DNA of 64,000 nt, taken from the NCBI RefSeq assembly GCF_024171645.1, contig NZ_JALKAC010000011.1, positions 1 through 64,000 of the forward strand, read 5' to 3'. The position numbers and the translations under genes were made by a program. This document shows, in pieces, positions 52,414 to 61,167 of the stretch. The notes beneath the pieces are model-generated. The model had not been told where the DNA came from, did not search any database, and saw nothing but the letters and a program-made list of their open reading frames with translations. Numbering within the stretch: position 1 is the stretch's first letter; each line of letters starts with the position of its first letter. This DNA comes from Flavobacterium sp. HSC-32F16. Its GTDB lineage: Bacteria; Bacteroidota; Bacteroidia; Flavobacteriales; Flavobacteriaceae.

Positions 52414-52995
52414 ATGCATCGACACTTCATTCTTTTTAAACCTTACGGTTATTTAAGCCAATTTATTTATGAATTAAAAAGAAAGAAAAAGCTTTTGGGC
52501 GAACTGCATGATTTTCCCGAAGGCACAATGGCAATTGGAAGATTAGATGAAGATTCTGAAGGTTTGCTTTTACTGACAACCGACGGAAAAGTAAGCGAAC
52601 AGATAAGAAGTAAAAAAGTCGATAAAGAATATTACGTTCAGGTAGACGGCATAATTACGCCAGAAGCGATTGAACAATTGCAAAAAGGCGTTGAAATAGG
52701 TTTTGAAGGCGGCAAATACAAAACAAAACCCTGCAGCGCTTTTATTGTTACTGAAATTCCTGATTTTGGACCCAGAGCAAAAAAAATCAGAGACGAACGT
52801 CACGGCCCAACTTCCTGGGCATCGATTACCGTAAACGAAGGAAAGTTTCGTCAGGTTCGAAAAATGACCGCTGCAGTTGGTTTTCCTACTTTACGTTTAG
52901 TCCGTGTTAGAATAGGAAATGTATATTTGCAAAACTTAAAAGCGGGAGAAGTTTTAGAAGTAACCAATTTCAAATTAGATAATGAGTCAATTTGA
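52414..52995 (+). CDS. rluE: RNA pseudouridine synthase, RsuA/RluE family
   Basis: A 193-residue synthase of the Rsu family without an S4 domain, closest in plan to E. coli RluE (23S rRNA position 2457). The start is the ATG at 52414 (MHRHFILFKPYGYLSQF); an ATG at 52354 would add 20 unrelated residues. Visible motifs are the KPYGYLSQF N-terminus, the catalytic Asp in GRLDEDSEGLLLLT, and WASITVNEGKFRQVRKMTAAVGFPTLRLVRVRIG. It lies 58 nt before trmL. Confidence 0.88.
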   Translation: MHRHFILFKPYGYLSQFIYELKRKKKLLGELHDFPEGTMAIGRLDEDSEGLLLLTTDGKVSEQIRSKKVDKEYYVQVDGIITPEAIEQLQKGVEIGFEGGKYKTKPCSAFIVTEIPDFGPRAKKIRDERHGPTSWASITVNEGKFRQVRKMTAAVGFPTLRLVRVRIGNVYLQNLKAGEVLEVTNFKLDNESI

Positions 52996-53053
52996 TAATT
53001 AAATAATTTTTGGAAACTCATAACTTATAACTTATAATTCATAACTGAGAAAA

Positions 53054-53509
53054 ATGCTAAACGTAGTTCTTGTTGAACCGGAAATACCAAATAACACTGG
53101 AAACATTGGAAGATTGTGCGTGGGAACTGAAAGCCGACTGCATTTAATTCATCCTTTCGGATTTGTAATTAATGATAAAAACCTAAAACGTTCCGGTTTG
53201 GATTATTGGGTTCATCTTGATGTAACCGAATATCAAAATGTTGACGAATGGGTAAAACAAATTCCAGATCATTCTCGCGTTTTCCTAATGAGTTCTCATG
53301 CTGAAAAATCCTATTTTGAAATCGAATTTCAAGATGGCGACTGGTTGGTTTTTGGAAAAGAAAGCGTTGGTTTAAGCAAAGAATTTATGGCTCGTTTCGA
53401 AAATCATTTAACGATTCCGATGTCTCCGCTTATACGTTCTTTTAATATTGCCAATTCGGTTGCATTTGTTGTTGGTGAGGCTAAAAGACAGATTGGATTA
53501 AAGAAATAA
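53054..53509 (+). CDS. trmL: tRNA (cytidine(34)-2'-O)-methyltransferase
   Basis: A 151-residue SpoU-class methyltransferase that methylates the ribose of the wobble base in tRNA-Leu isoacceptors. It has the trefoil-knot signatures EPEIPNNTGNIGRLCVG (motif 1), VFGKESVGLSKE (motif 2) and IPMSPLIRSFNIANSVAFVVGE (motif 3). Size is typical of the minimal TrmL. It follows the pseudouridine synthase and precedes a membrane-protein gene by 16 nt. Confidence 0.93.
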   Translation: MLNVVLVEPEIPNNTGNIGRLCVGTESRLHLIHPFGFVINDKNLKRSGLDYWVHLDVTEYQNVDEWVKQIPDHSRVFLMSSHAEKSYFEIEFQDGDWLVFGKESVGLSKEFMARFENHLTIPMSPLIRSFNIANSVAFVVGEAKRQIGLKK

Positions 53510-53525
53510 TACAAATATCCCTATA

Positions 53526-54332
53526 ATGGAAAAAACAATTACAGTAAATGAAGCAATAAGCAAAGGAAAAATTACACTTGTCTATTTGCCAATGCTGCTT
53601 ATTATTGGAATCATAATTTTAGGTTTTGTATTATTTTATATGGAAATAGTACCCGCATGGGGCATTCCCATAGCTTTTGTCATTGGTTTTTTATGCGGCT
53701 GGCTGGCTTGGAGCTGCTTTGTTAATAAATGGAAAATCTGGGCATACCAAAATGTACGGAACGTTCATGAGCTAAAACGAAAAGCAATCGATCAGAAGTT
53801 GATTTCGGGAAACGGAAGCTGGTTTGAAAAAACTGAATTTAAAAGTTCGGAACAAAAATCGAAACTGCAAGCATTAGAGAAAAAATTTCTTGAAAAAGAT
53901 CTCTACAGAGACAATTTGAGCGTACCAAAAGAAACCATTATTTTTTATTCAAAAACGATGCTGGTATTTCTATTAATTCTAAGTTTTGGAATGATTTCTG
54001 CCGGAATCTATCTTAGTCTGCAAAAGGAATATATTTCTTTATTTATTCTTGGTGTTGGATTGTATCTAGCGTATGATCAAATCAAGAAACTTAGAGACAA
54101 TGGTCCTCAAATCATAATCAATGATAAGGGAATACAATTGAAAAATGACAAACTTGTTTCTTGGGGAAGAATACGCAATGATAGAGTATTCACAAAAACA
54201 AGCGGAAGGAACTCTACAAATTATCTCTCATTCAATGATGAAATGATAGACATTGATGACTTAACCATAGGATTTGATGAATTAGAGAACTTACTTCATG
54301 TTTACAGAGTACGGTTTGATAACAACAACTAA
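53526..54332 (+). CDS. Membrane protein, unknown function
   Basis: A 268-residue protein with four predicted transmembrane helices in two pairs (about 17-37 and 43-64; 138-158 and 162-183). A soluble stretch lies between, and the cytoplasmic C-terminal 80 residues look like a PH-like beta domain (IIINDKGIQLKNDKLVSWGRI). No family was recognised. It lies 16 nt after trmL, and its stop overlaps the convergent btuD-like gene by 4 nt. Confidence 0.75.
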   Translation: MEKTITVNEAISKGKITLVYLPMLLIIGIIILGFVLFYMEIVPAWGIPIAFVIGFLCGWLAWSCFVNKWKIWAYQNVRNVHELKRKAIDQKLISGNGSWFEKTEFKSSEQKSKLQALEKKFLEKDLYRDNLSVPKETIIFYSKTMLVFLLILSFGMISAGIYLSLQKEYISLFILGVGLYLAYDQIKKLRDNGPQIIINDKGIQLKNDKLVSWGRIRNDRVFTKTSGRNSTNYLSFNDEMIDIDDLTIGFDELENLLHVYRVRFDNNN

Positions 54333-55105
54333 GTCACAATAAACTTCCCTTTTTCGGCATCAAAAACAATATGTTCATCTTTAAACAAAGCTGCAAAACT
54401 GCCATTTGAAATTAAATTACAAGGTTCGTCTTGTACAACATTTTCTGGTGTCATTACGATCATTTCGTCGCTTAACTGAATTGCTAAATCAATATCATGC
54501 GTAGAAAATAAAATACATTTTTGAGTTTCATTAGTTAATTTTTTCAGCAATTTAAACAATGAAACTTTATGTAATAAATCAAGATGCGTTGTTGGTTCAT
54601 CCAGAATAATCAACGGTGTATCTTGTGCCAAAGCTCTTGCAATTAAAACCTTTTGCAATTGTCCGTCACTTATTTCATAATGTTTTTTATGAGAAAGATG
54701 TTCTATTTGTGTCAATTGCATCGCTTCCTGAACTTTTTCGATATCCGTTTGAGTTAGAGTTCCAACCCAATTGGTATATGGCTGACGGCCAAGCGCCACC
54801 AATTCAAAAACCGAAAGATTACTTGGCGGAAGTTTTTCGGTTAAAACCAAACTTAAATTCTGCGCTAAATCTAAAGGTTCATAACTAGAAATAGCAACAT
54901 CATTCAAGTATACATTCCCAGATAATGGATGTTGAATTCCGGTAATAGTTCGCAATAAAGTCGATTTTCCAATTCCGTTTGCTCCAATCAAAGAAATGAG
55001 TTTTCCTGAACTTAAATTTAAATTTAAATTCTCAGCAATAGTCACAACCCCATTTTTGGATTTATATCCAATATTTAAATTTGAAGTTTTTAATATATCT
55101 CTCAT
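54329..55105 (-). CDS. btuD: Cobalamin/iron-type ABC transporter ATPase, BtuD-like
   Basis: A 258-residue ATP-binding subunit of a FecE/BtuD-type importer. Walker A is GANGIGKST (41-49), the Q-loop and a divergent signature ISDGQLQ follow, and Walker B is LIILDEPTTHLD. Switch His is in STHDIDLA. It is the last gene of a btuF-btuC-btuD group on the minus strand, 147 nt after btuC. The spacer holds dispersed-repeat wording. Assigned to cobalamin from the context of cob genes and riboswitch. Confidence 0.88.
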   Translation of the reverse strand: MRDILKTSNLNIGYKSKNGVVTIAENLNLNLSSGKLISLIGANGIGKSTLLRTITGIQHPLSGNVYLNDVAISSYEPLDLAQNLSLVLTEKLPPSNLSVFELVALGRQPYTNWVGTLTQTDIEKVQEAMQLTQIEHLSHKKHYEISDGQLQKVLIARALAQDTPLIILDEPTTHLDLLHKVSLFKLLKKLTNETQKCILFSTHDIDLAIQLSDEMIVMTPENVVQDEPCNLISNGSFAALFKDEHIVFDAEKGKFIVT

Positions 55106-55110
55106 TTTTT

Positions 55111-55250
55111 TAAGGTTCTGAGTTGCTGAGGTTCTAAGTTACTAAGGTTTTCTTTTGCCACTCCCAATAGCTATCGGGATAAAGGATTAAAATAATTTAA
55201 AAACAATCTGTGAACATCCGTTTAATCAGTAAAATCCGTGGGCTAATAAT
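55111..55250. repeat. Dispersed repeats between btuC and btuD
   Basis: Two 16-bp copies, GGTTCTGAGTTGCTGA and GGTTCTAAGTTACTAA (55113-55144), then CCCAATAGCTATCGGGA (55156-55172) like the block at 35979-35994, then a CTGTGAACATCCGTTTAA block akin to 23365-23432. No gene. Confidence 0.55.
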
Positions 55251-55252
55251 AT

Positions 55253-56281
55253 CTATTGAAAATTTCTTTTTCGTACCAAAAGCCAAATTACAACCGGCGC
55301 GCCAATTATAGACGTTATGGCATTTATTGGAAGCGTAACATCAAATCCCGGCATTTGGCTTACAATATCACAAAATAACATTATAATCGATCCTAAAAAC
55401 AAAGTGCTCCAAAACAATATAGTATGATTACTCGTTTGAAAAGTAAGTTTTGCAATATGAGGCACCGCTAAACCAATAAAAGCAATGGGTCCGGCAAAAG
55501 CCGTAATTGCTCCAGATAAAATACTCGTGGCAAATATGATAATCAATCTCGCCTGGTTAAAATTTAACCCCATACTTTTGGCATAGTTTTCTCCCAAAAG
55601 CAAAGCATTTAAAGGCTTAATACTTTTAGCGCTCAAAAGAAGACCAATTACAACGCATATTGTCAAAATCCCAATAGTTGACCAGGAAAGATTCCCAAGA
55701 CTTCCCATAGACCAAAAAGTAAATTTCTGCAATTGTTCTGCTGTGCTGAAATACGTTAAAACACTTACGATTGCTGTTGTAAAACTTCCGAACATTAAAC
55801 CGACAATTAAAATGGCCATTGTGTCCCGTAATCGTTGTGAAACTACTAAAACCAGTAATAAAACTAATGTACTCCCAAATGTGGAAGCAATTACAATTCC
55901 ATATGACGATAAAGCAATAACACTTAAAAACGAAGGCAAAAATCCGGCAGCTAAAATCACAAAAGCAACGCCTAAACTCGCTCCGGAACTTAATCCTAAA
56001 ACGTAAGGCCCGGCAAGCGGATTTCGAAACAAAGTCTGCATTAAAAGTCCGCTGATCGAAAGTCCGGTTCCAACCAAAACTGCAGTAATTGCTTTTGGTA
56101 AACGATAATTTATAATAATATATTCCCAAGTCGATTTTGTCGCATGCCCTCCCGTTAAACTTGTAAACACATCTTTTAACGGAATCGTAACGGATCCTAA
56201 GCTAATGCTCGCAAAAAACATCAGCAAAAGCCCGAAAGTCAAAATGACAAATAAAATGGTATTTCGTTTTTTGTCAGCCAA
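55253..56281 (-). CDS. btuC: Cobalamin/iron-type ABC transporter permease, BtuC-like
   Basis: A 342-residue inner-membrane permease of the FecCD/BtuC family with about ten helices. Recognisable features are RLPKAITAVLVGTGLSISGLLMQ, NPLAGPYVLGLSSGASLGVA and IAFIGLAVPHIA. It lies 1 nt from btuF, so it is co-translated. The substrate is inferred from the neighbouring cobalamin genes; FecCD members also import iron-siderophores. Confidence 0.92.
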   Translation of the reverse strand: MADKKRNTILFVILTFGLLLMFFASISLGSVTIPLKDVFTSLTGGHATKSTWEYIIINYRLPKAITAVLVGTGLSISGLLMQTLFRNPLAGPYVLGLSSGASLGVAFVILAAGFLPSFLSVIALSSYGIVIASTFGSTLVLLLVLVVSQRLRDTMAILIVGLMFGSFTTAIVSVLTYFSTAEQLQKFTFWSMGSLGNLSWSTIGILTICVVIGLLLSAKSIKPLNALLLGENYAKSMGLNFNQARLIIIFATSILSGAITAFAGPIAFIGLAVPHIAKLTFQTSNHTILFWSTLFLGSIIMLFCDIVSQMPGFDVTLPINAITSIIGAPVVIWLLVRKRNFQ

Positions 56282-56282
56282 T

Positions 56283-57425
56283 TTAATTCAGTTTTGATGC
56301 AAAAGTAAATTCGTAGCTTGGCAATAAATCAGGATGAAAAATTTTGATATAATCTTTTAAAACTAAATCCGGACGGCTTGGCGCTAATTCATAATAAACC
56401 GTTCCACCCGCAGCACCTAGTTTTCCTTCAAAACTATAAACGTTTTTATTTTTAAAAGCATCAAATTCTCCATAATGCGGATTAGCTTTATATAATTCAT
56501 CCAGACTTTTAAATGAACCCGAAGCAATCCAGACATTTGCCGTTTTCGCTTTATCTAAAACTTTTTCAAAAGATAAACCTTCGCTTCCAGTTCCTTTTAA
56601 ATCTGCCCATAAATAATTAGCATGCGCATCTTTCATAAACTCGGCGACCCAGCTGTTTCCTTTTGCAACATACCAAACATCTTCATACATAGATCCGTAT
56701 AAAACAGTTGAATTTACTGTTTTTTCAGCAGCCAGTTTTTTAGCCTGATCATAGCTTTGAACAATTTTATCAAACAATTCTTTTGCCTTTTCTTCTTTTC
56801 CAAATAGCGCTCCGTACAGTTTTATCCATTCTGCTTTTCCAAGTGGAGACTGCTCCATCCAATCACCCTGAATTAAAACATTTAAACCGCTTTTTTTCAA
56901 ATTATCCAGCATTGGATTATTGTTGTCAACTCCAAAAGTTACAATTAAATCTGGCGACAATTCTATTAATTGCTCAATATTTAATTTTTCATTTTGTCCA
57001 ACGTTTTTCACAGAACCTTTATCAATTAAGGCTCTGGTTTTTTCAGACGAAATATAATCGGTATGCGGAAAACCAACCAATTTATTCTCTACTTCAAGCA
57101 TTTCCAAAAACGGAATATTAGTTGTTGATGTCACAACAACAGATTCTAACGGAACCTGAATTGTAGTGTATGATTGGAGACTATCCGGAACTTTTGCTTC
57201 TTTTTCTTTTAAAATATATTTGAAATCCTTATTCGCATTAGGCCAGGGATTTGAAACCGTTACGACTGAATAATCTTCATATTTTTCAATAGAAAGTCCA
57301 GATGCATATTCGATGTTATTTTTTACAACTTCCGTTTTAGTTACTTCGTTCGTTTCGTTCTTCTTACATCCGAAGAGAATAAAAAAAGAAGAAATAAAAA
57401 TCAATTTAGGGAATAAATGTCTCAT
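56283..57425 (-). CDS. btuF: Periplasmic corrinoid-binding lipoprotein, BtuF-like
   Basis: A 380-residue substrate-binding protein with a lipoprotein signal (FFILFGCKKN, C20). The two-lobe periplasmic-binding fold joined by a long helix fits BtuF/FecB (VVVTSTTNIPFLEMLEVENKLVGFP, IEQLIELSPDLIVTFGVD, KNVYSFEGKLGAAGG). The N-terminal lipid suggests anchoring at a membrane. It is the first gene of the btuFCD group. The transported ligand, cobalamin or cobinamide, is inferred. Confidence 0.9.
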   Translation of the reverse strand: MRHLFPKLIFISSFFILFGCKKNETNEVTKTEVVKNNIEYASGLSIEKYEDYSVVTVSNPWPNANKDFKYILKEKEAKVPDSLQSYTTIQVPLESVVVTSTTNIPFLEMLEVENKLVGFPHTDYISSEKTRALIDKGSVKNVGQNEKLNIEQLIELSPDLIVTFGVDNNNPMLDNLKKSGLNVLIQGDWMEQSPLGKAEWIKLYGALFGKEEKAKELFDKIVQSYDQAKKLAAEKTVNSTVLYGSMYEDVWYVAKGNSWVAEFMKDAHANYLWADLKGTGSEGLSFEKVLDKAKTANVWIASGSFKSLDELYKANPHYGEFDAFKNKNVYSFEGKLGAAGGTVYYELAPSRPDLVLKDYIKIFHPDLLPSYEFTFASKLN

Positions 57426-57520
57426 ATTTTACGTTTTCGAAAGGAACAAAGGTAAAGCATTTTCTATTTTTTTTGTTTATCTTTATTCTTACAAAATTCA
57501 ACAACTTGTATCTTTACACA

Positions 57521-57883
57521 ATGAATACCACAAAAATAAAAATTTGCTCAAGCTGTGAATCTGAATTCAGCTGTGGGGACATTTCGGTTGAAAACAAATG
57601 CTGGTGCAACGACTACCCGCCTATTTTCAATCTTTCTGATCAAGCTGACTGCCTTTGTCCTTCTTGTTTTAAAGAAGCTTGTGAAGACAAAATCGATGCC
57701 TATGTTGAAACTATAACTCCTAAAAATGCCGTTAAAAATAAAGCTATATCTTTACCCAAAACAGAAAAATTAATAGAAGGAATCGACTATTATGTCGAAA
57801 ACGGCAACATGGTTTTTAAAACCTGGTTTCACCTAAAACGTGGTACTTGCTGCGGAAACAATTGCAGACATTGTCCTTATTAA
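57521..57883 (+). CDS. Cysteine-rich CWC/DUF5522-type protein
   Basis: A 120-residue protein starting at ATG 57521 (MNTTKIKICSSCESEF). The N-terminal part has a cysteine-rich CWC-type zinc motif (CSSCESEFSCG, CWCNDYP, CLCPSCFKEAC). The C-terminal part matches DUF5522 (GIDYYVENGNMVFKTWFHL, then RGTCCGNNCRHCPY). It probably binds zinc through about 13 cysteines; its role is unknown. It lies between the btu genes and the cob genes, 99 nt before cobU, so a corrinoid link is possible but unproven. Confidence 0.8.
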   Translation: MNTTKIKICSSCESEFSCGDISVENKCWCNDYPPIFNLSDQADCLCPSCFKEACEDKIDAYVETITPKNAVKNKAISLPKTEKLIEGIDYYVENGNMVFKTWFHLKRGTCCGNNCRHCPY

Positions 57884-57927
57884 TTATTAGTGAGAAGTAA
57901 AAAGTTTTTTGTTGCTCTAAAACATTC

Positions 57928-57977
57928 ATTTTACATTTTACATTTTACATTTTACACAAACACAAACACAAACACAC
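57928..57977. repeat. Tandem microsatellite in the cobU leader
   Basis: Four copies of the 7-bp unit ATTTTAC (57928-57955) are followed directly by about 3.5 copies of ACAAAC (57956-57977). They end 5 nt before the cobU ATG, so copy number could affect its translation. Confidence 0.8.
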
Positions 57978-57982
57978 AAAAA

Positions 57983-58492
57983 ATGATATATTTAATAACT
58001 GGCGGCGAGCGATCAGGAAAAAGCAGTTATGCCCAAAATTTAGCTTTACAACTTTCAAACAACCCGATATATGTGGCCACAGCCCGAAAATGGGATTCAG
58101 ATTTCCAGAACCGAATTGATCGCCATCAACAAGAAAGAGACGAACGCTGGACGAATGTTGAGAAAGAAAAGCATATAAGTGAAATTGATTTTTCAGGAAA
58201 AACTGCTTTAATTGACTGTGTAACGCTTTGGCTGACCAATTTTTTTGTTGATAATAAAAACGATGTAAATTTAAGTCTGGAAGAAGCAAAAAAAGAATTT
58301 CTTTCAATAGCAAATCAGGAAAATGCAACCCTGATTATTGTGACCAACGAAATTGGAATGGGCGTTCACGCCGCAACAGAAATTGGCAGAAAATTTACAG
58401 AACTCCAAGGCTGGATGAATCAGTTTCTGGCTTCAAAAGCAGATGAAGTGGTTTTGATGATTTCCGGAATTCCGGTCAAAATTAAAGGTTAG
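57983..58492 (+). CDS. cobU: Cobinamide kinase / cobinamide-phosphate guanylyltransferase
   Basis: Activates adenosylcobinamide to its GDP form before the lower ligand is attached. The 169 residues from ATG 57983 (MIYLITGGERSGKSSYA) show a P-loop (7-14), the catalytic His in RHQQERDERWTNVE, the Walker B-like ALIDCVTLWL and TNEIGMGVHAAT. An upstream ATG at 57890 would translate the tandem repeat region and is unlikely. First gene of the cob group. Confidence 0.93.
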   Translation: MIYLITGGERSGKSSYAQNLALQLSNNPIYVATARKWDSDFQNRIDRHQQERDERWTNVEKEKHISEIDFSGKTALIDCVTLWLTNFFVDNKNDVNLSLEEAKKEFLSIANQENATLIIVTNEIGMGVHAATEIGRKFTELQGWMNQFLASKADEVVLMISGIPVKIKG

Positions 58493-58637
58493 CAATGGCA
58501 AAGTTCAATACCAATTGCAAAAATCAATAAAACAAATTCTAAACTTTTAAATTCCAAATTCCAATATCGTGGAGTATCTTTACATAAAGAGTAAATTGAT
58601 ATTGAAATTTAATATTGATTTTTGAAATTGAAAATTT

Positions 58638-60317
58638 ATGAGCAGTTTAGAAGATATATTAAAATCACGCCGCGATACCCGACATTTTACAACCGATAAG
58701 ATTCCTGATGAAGTCATTCAAAAAGCTTTACAGGCCGGACATTGGGCACCATCTGTTGGACTTACTGATGCGACGCGATATTATATCATTAAATCGGATA
58801 CTGTTAAAAGTGCGATTAAAAACCTGTTTTTGGATTACAACAAAAAAGCCGAAGAGCTTACTGACAATCCGGAGCAGAAAGAACTTTATAAATCTCTAAA
58901 ACTCGAAGCTATTGAAGAAGCTCCAATTGGACTTATAATTGCTTACGATCGGTCGGTTTTAAATCAATTTACGATTGGAACTATTGGCAGTAATGAAGCC
59001 GTGAAATTTAGTTCGGTTTGTGCGGCGCAAAATATTTGGCTTTCACTCACAGAACAAGGTTACGGAATGGGCTGGGTTTCGATTTTAAACTATTTCCTGT
59101 TTAAAAAAATCCTTGATTTACCCGAAAATATAGAACCGCTTGGCTATTTCTGTATTGGAAAACCTGCCACAAATTACGGCAATCAGCCCATGTTACAGCA
59201 ACTGCATTGGAAACAAAAATCTGAAACCGCAGATTGCAAAGAAATCAATGAAATTCAGCCAATCAACATTTCCGATTTTCACTTAAAAACAATAACCAAA
59301 GCAAATCCTAAAACAGATTTCAATACACTTTTACAAGAAAAAATAGATTCAAAAACAAAACCTCTTGGCTCGCTTGGAACTTTAGAAACTCTGGCTTTTC
59401 AAATGGCATCCGTTTTTGAGACTTTAAATCCAAAAATTATAAATCCAGCTATTGTCGTTTTTGCAGCAGATCACGGAATCGCAAATCACGGCGTGAGCGA
59501 TTATCCGCAGGATGTAACGCGCCAAATGGTAAATAATTTTCTGAATGGCGGAGCAGGAATCAATGTTTTTTGCAAACAGAATAATATCGAATTATCTATT
59601 GTAGATTCAGGCGTAAATTATGATTTCCCAACAAATTCAAAATTGATTAATGCCAAAATAGCCAAGGGAACTCAATCCTTTTTACACGCTGCCGCCATGA
59701 GCGAAACGGAGCTTCAACTGTGCTTTGAAAAAGGAAAATCAATTGTAGAAAATATTGCTAAAACAGGTTCGAATTGCATTGGCTTTGGCGAAATGGGAAT
59801 TGGAAATACTTCTGCTGCATCCGTTTTAATGAGTCTTTTAACCGGTTTTTCAATCGAAGAATGCGTTGGAAAAGGAACAGGAATTAATGATCAAAAACTT
59901 CTCGAAAAACAAAATATTCTAAAAAAAGCCTTAGAAAATTATTCCGGTCAAGCCGAATTAAAACAGCAAATCGCCTATTTTGGAGGTTTTGAAATTATGC
60001 AGATGGCAAGCGGCATGCTGACCGCTTTTGAAAACAAAATGCTGATTCTTGTTGATGGTTTTATTTGTTCTGTCGCTTTTATAATTGCTTTTAAAATAAA
60101 TCCTAACATAATGCAAAATGCCGTTTTCTGTCATTGCTCTGCCGAAAAAGCACATTTAAAACTGCTGGAATATCTTGATGCAAAACCTATTTTAAATTTA
60201 GATTTGCGTTTAGGCGAAGGAACCGGCTGTGCCGTTGCTTTTCCTATTTTAAAATCGGCTGAAGCTTTTTTAAATGAAATGGCTAGTTTTGAAAGCGCTG
60301 GAATAAGTAAGAAATAA
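58638..60317 (+). CDS. BluB-CobT fusion protein
   Basis: A 559-residue two-domain enzyme. Residues about 1-200 are a BluB-type flavin destructase (SRRDTRHFTTDKIPDEV, APSVGL, GMGWVSILNY), which splits reduced FMN to make dimethylbenzimidazole. Residues about 215-559 are CobT (TKPLGSLGTLE, AADHGIANHGVSDYPQDVTRQM, GFGEMGIGNTSAAS, catalytic Glu in RLGEGTGCAVAFPI), which activates it to alpha-ribazole phosphate. Joining them puts lower-ligand synthesis and activation in one chain. Separate genes are usual; such fusions have been described in Propionibacterium. It lies 145 nt after cobU. Confidence 0.93.
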   Translation: MSSLEDILKSRRDTRHFTTDKIPDEVIQKALQAGHWAPSVGLTDATRYYIIKSDTVKSAIKNLFLDYNKKAEELTDNPEQKELYKSLKLEAIEEAPIGLIIAYDRSVLNQFTIGTIGSNEAVKFSSVCAAQNIWLSLTEQGYGMGWVSILNYFLFKKILDLPENIEPLGYFCIGKPATNYGNQPMLQQLHWKQKSETADCKEINEIQPINISDFHLKTITKANPKTDFNTLLQEKIDSKTKPLGSLGTLETLAFQMASVFETLNPKIINPAIVVFAADHGIANHGVSDYPQDVTRQMVNNFLNGGAGINVFCKQNNIELSIVDSGVNYDFPTNSKLINAKIAKGTQSFLHAAAMSETELQLCFEKGKSIVENIAKTGSNCIGFGEMGIGNTSAASVLMSLLTGFSIEECVGKGTGINDQKLLEKQNILKKALENYSGQAELKQQIAYFGGFEIMQMASGMLTAFENKMLILVDGFICSVAFIIAFKINPNIMQNAVFCHCSAEKAHLKLLEYLDAKPILNLDLRLGEGTGCAVAFPILKSAEAFLNEMASFESAGISKK

Positions 60318-60383
60318 CTTTCTATTTTAATTCAGAGTTCATACTTTTGAATCACAAATTGAAATTATTTTAAAAAATTATAC

Positions 60384-60815
60384 ATGCCTTTTACTAAAGT
60401 TTATATTCATTGTGTTTGGAGTACAAAAAATAGATTTCCTTTTTTAAATTCGGTTGATCTTCGCCAAAAAGTTTGGTATCATATAAAGGAAAATGCGTTA
60501 AAAAAAGAAATATATCTTGAATATATTAGTGGGCATTCGGATCATTGTCATTGTTTAATTTCGCTGGGAAATAATCAAACCATTCAGAAAATAATACAAT
60601 TATTAAAAGGTGAATCTTCGTATTGGATTAATAAAAATCAATTAACTAAAGAAAAATTTGAATGGCAGGATGAATATTTTGCTGTTTCAGTATCAGAATC
60701 TATTGTAGATAAAGTAAAAGATTATATTATAAATCAAGAGGAGCGTCATAAAAAGAAAACATTTCAGGAAGAATATGATGAATTTATAATCAAATTTGGA
60801 TTCAAACATTCTTAA
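60384..60815 (+). mobile_element. IS200-like/RAYT transposase gene
   Basis: A 143-residue Y1 transposase. It has the HUH metal motif H54-C55-H56 (SGHSDHCHCL) and the catalytic Tyr Y114 (VKDYIINQEERHKKKTF). It begins MPFTKVYIHCVWSTKNR, typical of the REP-associated (RAYT/TnpA-REP) branch. No left-end repeat lies in the 66 nt before it. Three REP-like units lie just downstream (60821-61155). It separates bluB-cobT from cobS in an otherwise co-directional cob group. Confidence 0.88.
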
Positions 60816-60820
60816 GAGAG

Positions 60821-60881
60821 TTTGGCTAAAGCCCAGAAGCTGCTAATTCTTTTTAACCTCCAGATAAATCTGGAGGCAATT
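60821..60881 (-). repeat. REP-like unit A, inverted
   Basis: TTTGGCTAAAGCCC, 23 nt, then the perfect hairpin CCTCCAGATAAATCTGGAGG (60857-60876) and CAATT. Read in reverse it is the same layout as units B and C: TTGCC-hairpin-spacer-GGGCTTTAGCCAAA. Confidence 0.75.
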
Positions 60882-60892
60882 AATTTTACACA

Positions 60893-61152
60893 TTAGTTTT
60901 TATTTTTTTGAATATTCTACCATCAAAAAAAGTATTGACAATAAATAAAAATTACTTGCCAACATCTTTAAATGCTAGAATAATTGCCTCTCAAAAAGGT
61001 TTTAGTCCAATAGTCATTGTAATGAAATTTATAAATTAGTTTCTATTTTTGAATATTTTATCAATAATTAAGAGTATTGATATTAAAAATCAATTGCCAA
61101 CATCTTTAGATGTTGGAACAAAATAAGTGCCTCTCAAAAGGGCTTTAGCCAA
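60893..61152 (+). repeat. REP-like units B and C, imperfect direct repeat
   Basis: Two imperfect copies of about 118 bp (60893-61010 and 61036-61152). Each runs TTAGTTT, TTGAATATT, then TTGCCAACATCTTTA (60956 and 61094), a small hairpin, TGCCTCTCAAAA and a GGCTTTAGCC-like end. Unit C has an exact CCAACATC/GATGTTGG hairpin; unit B is decayed. No gene lies in 60816-61167. Confidence 0.75.
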
Positions 61153-61167
61153 ATAACCACAATCTAA

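Noticed and set aside
57890..57982. Earlier start for cobU
   Set aside because: It would translate the microsatellite into unrelated residues; the conserved P-loop begins right after the ATG at 57983.
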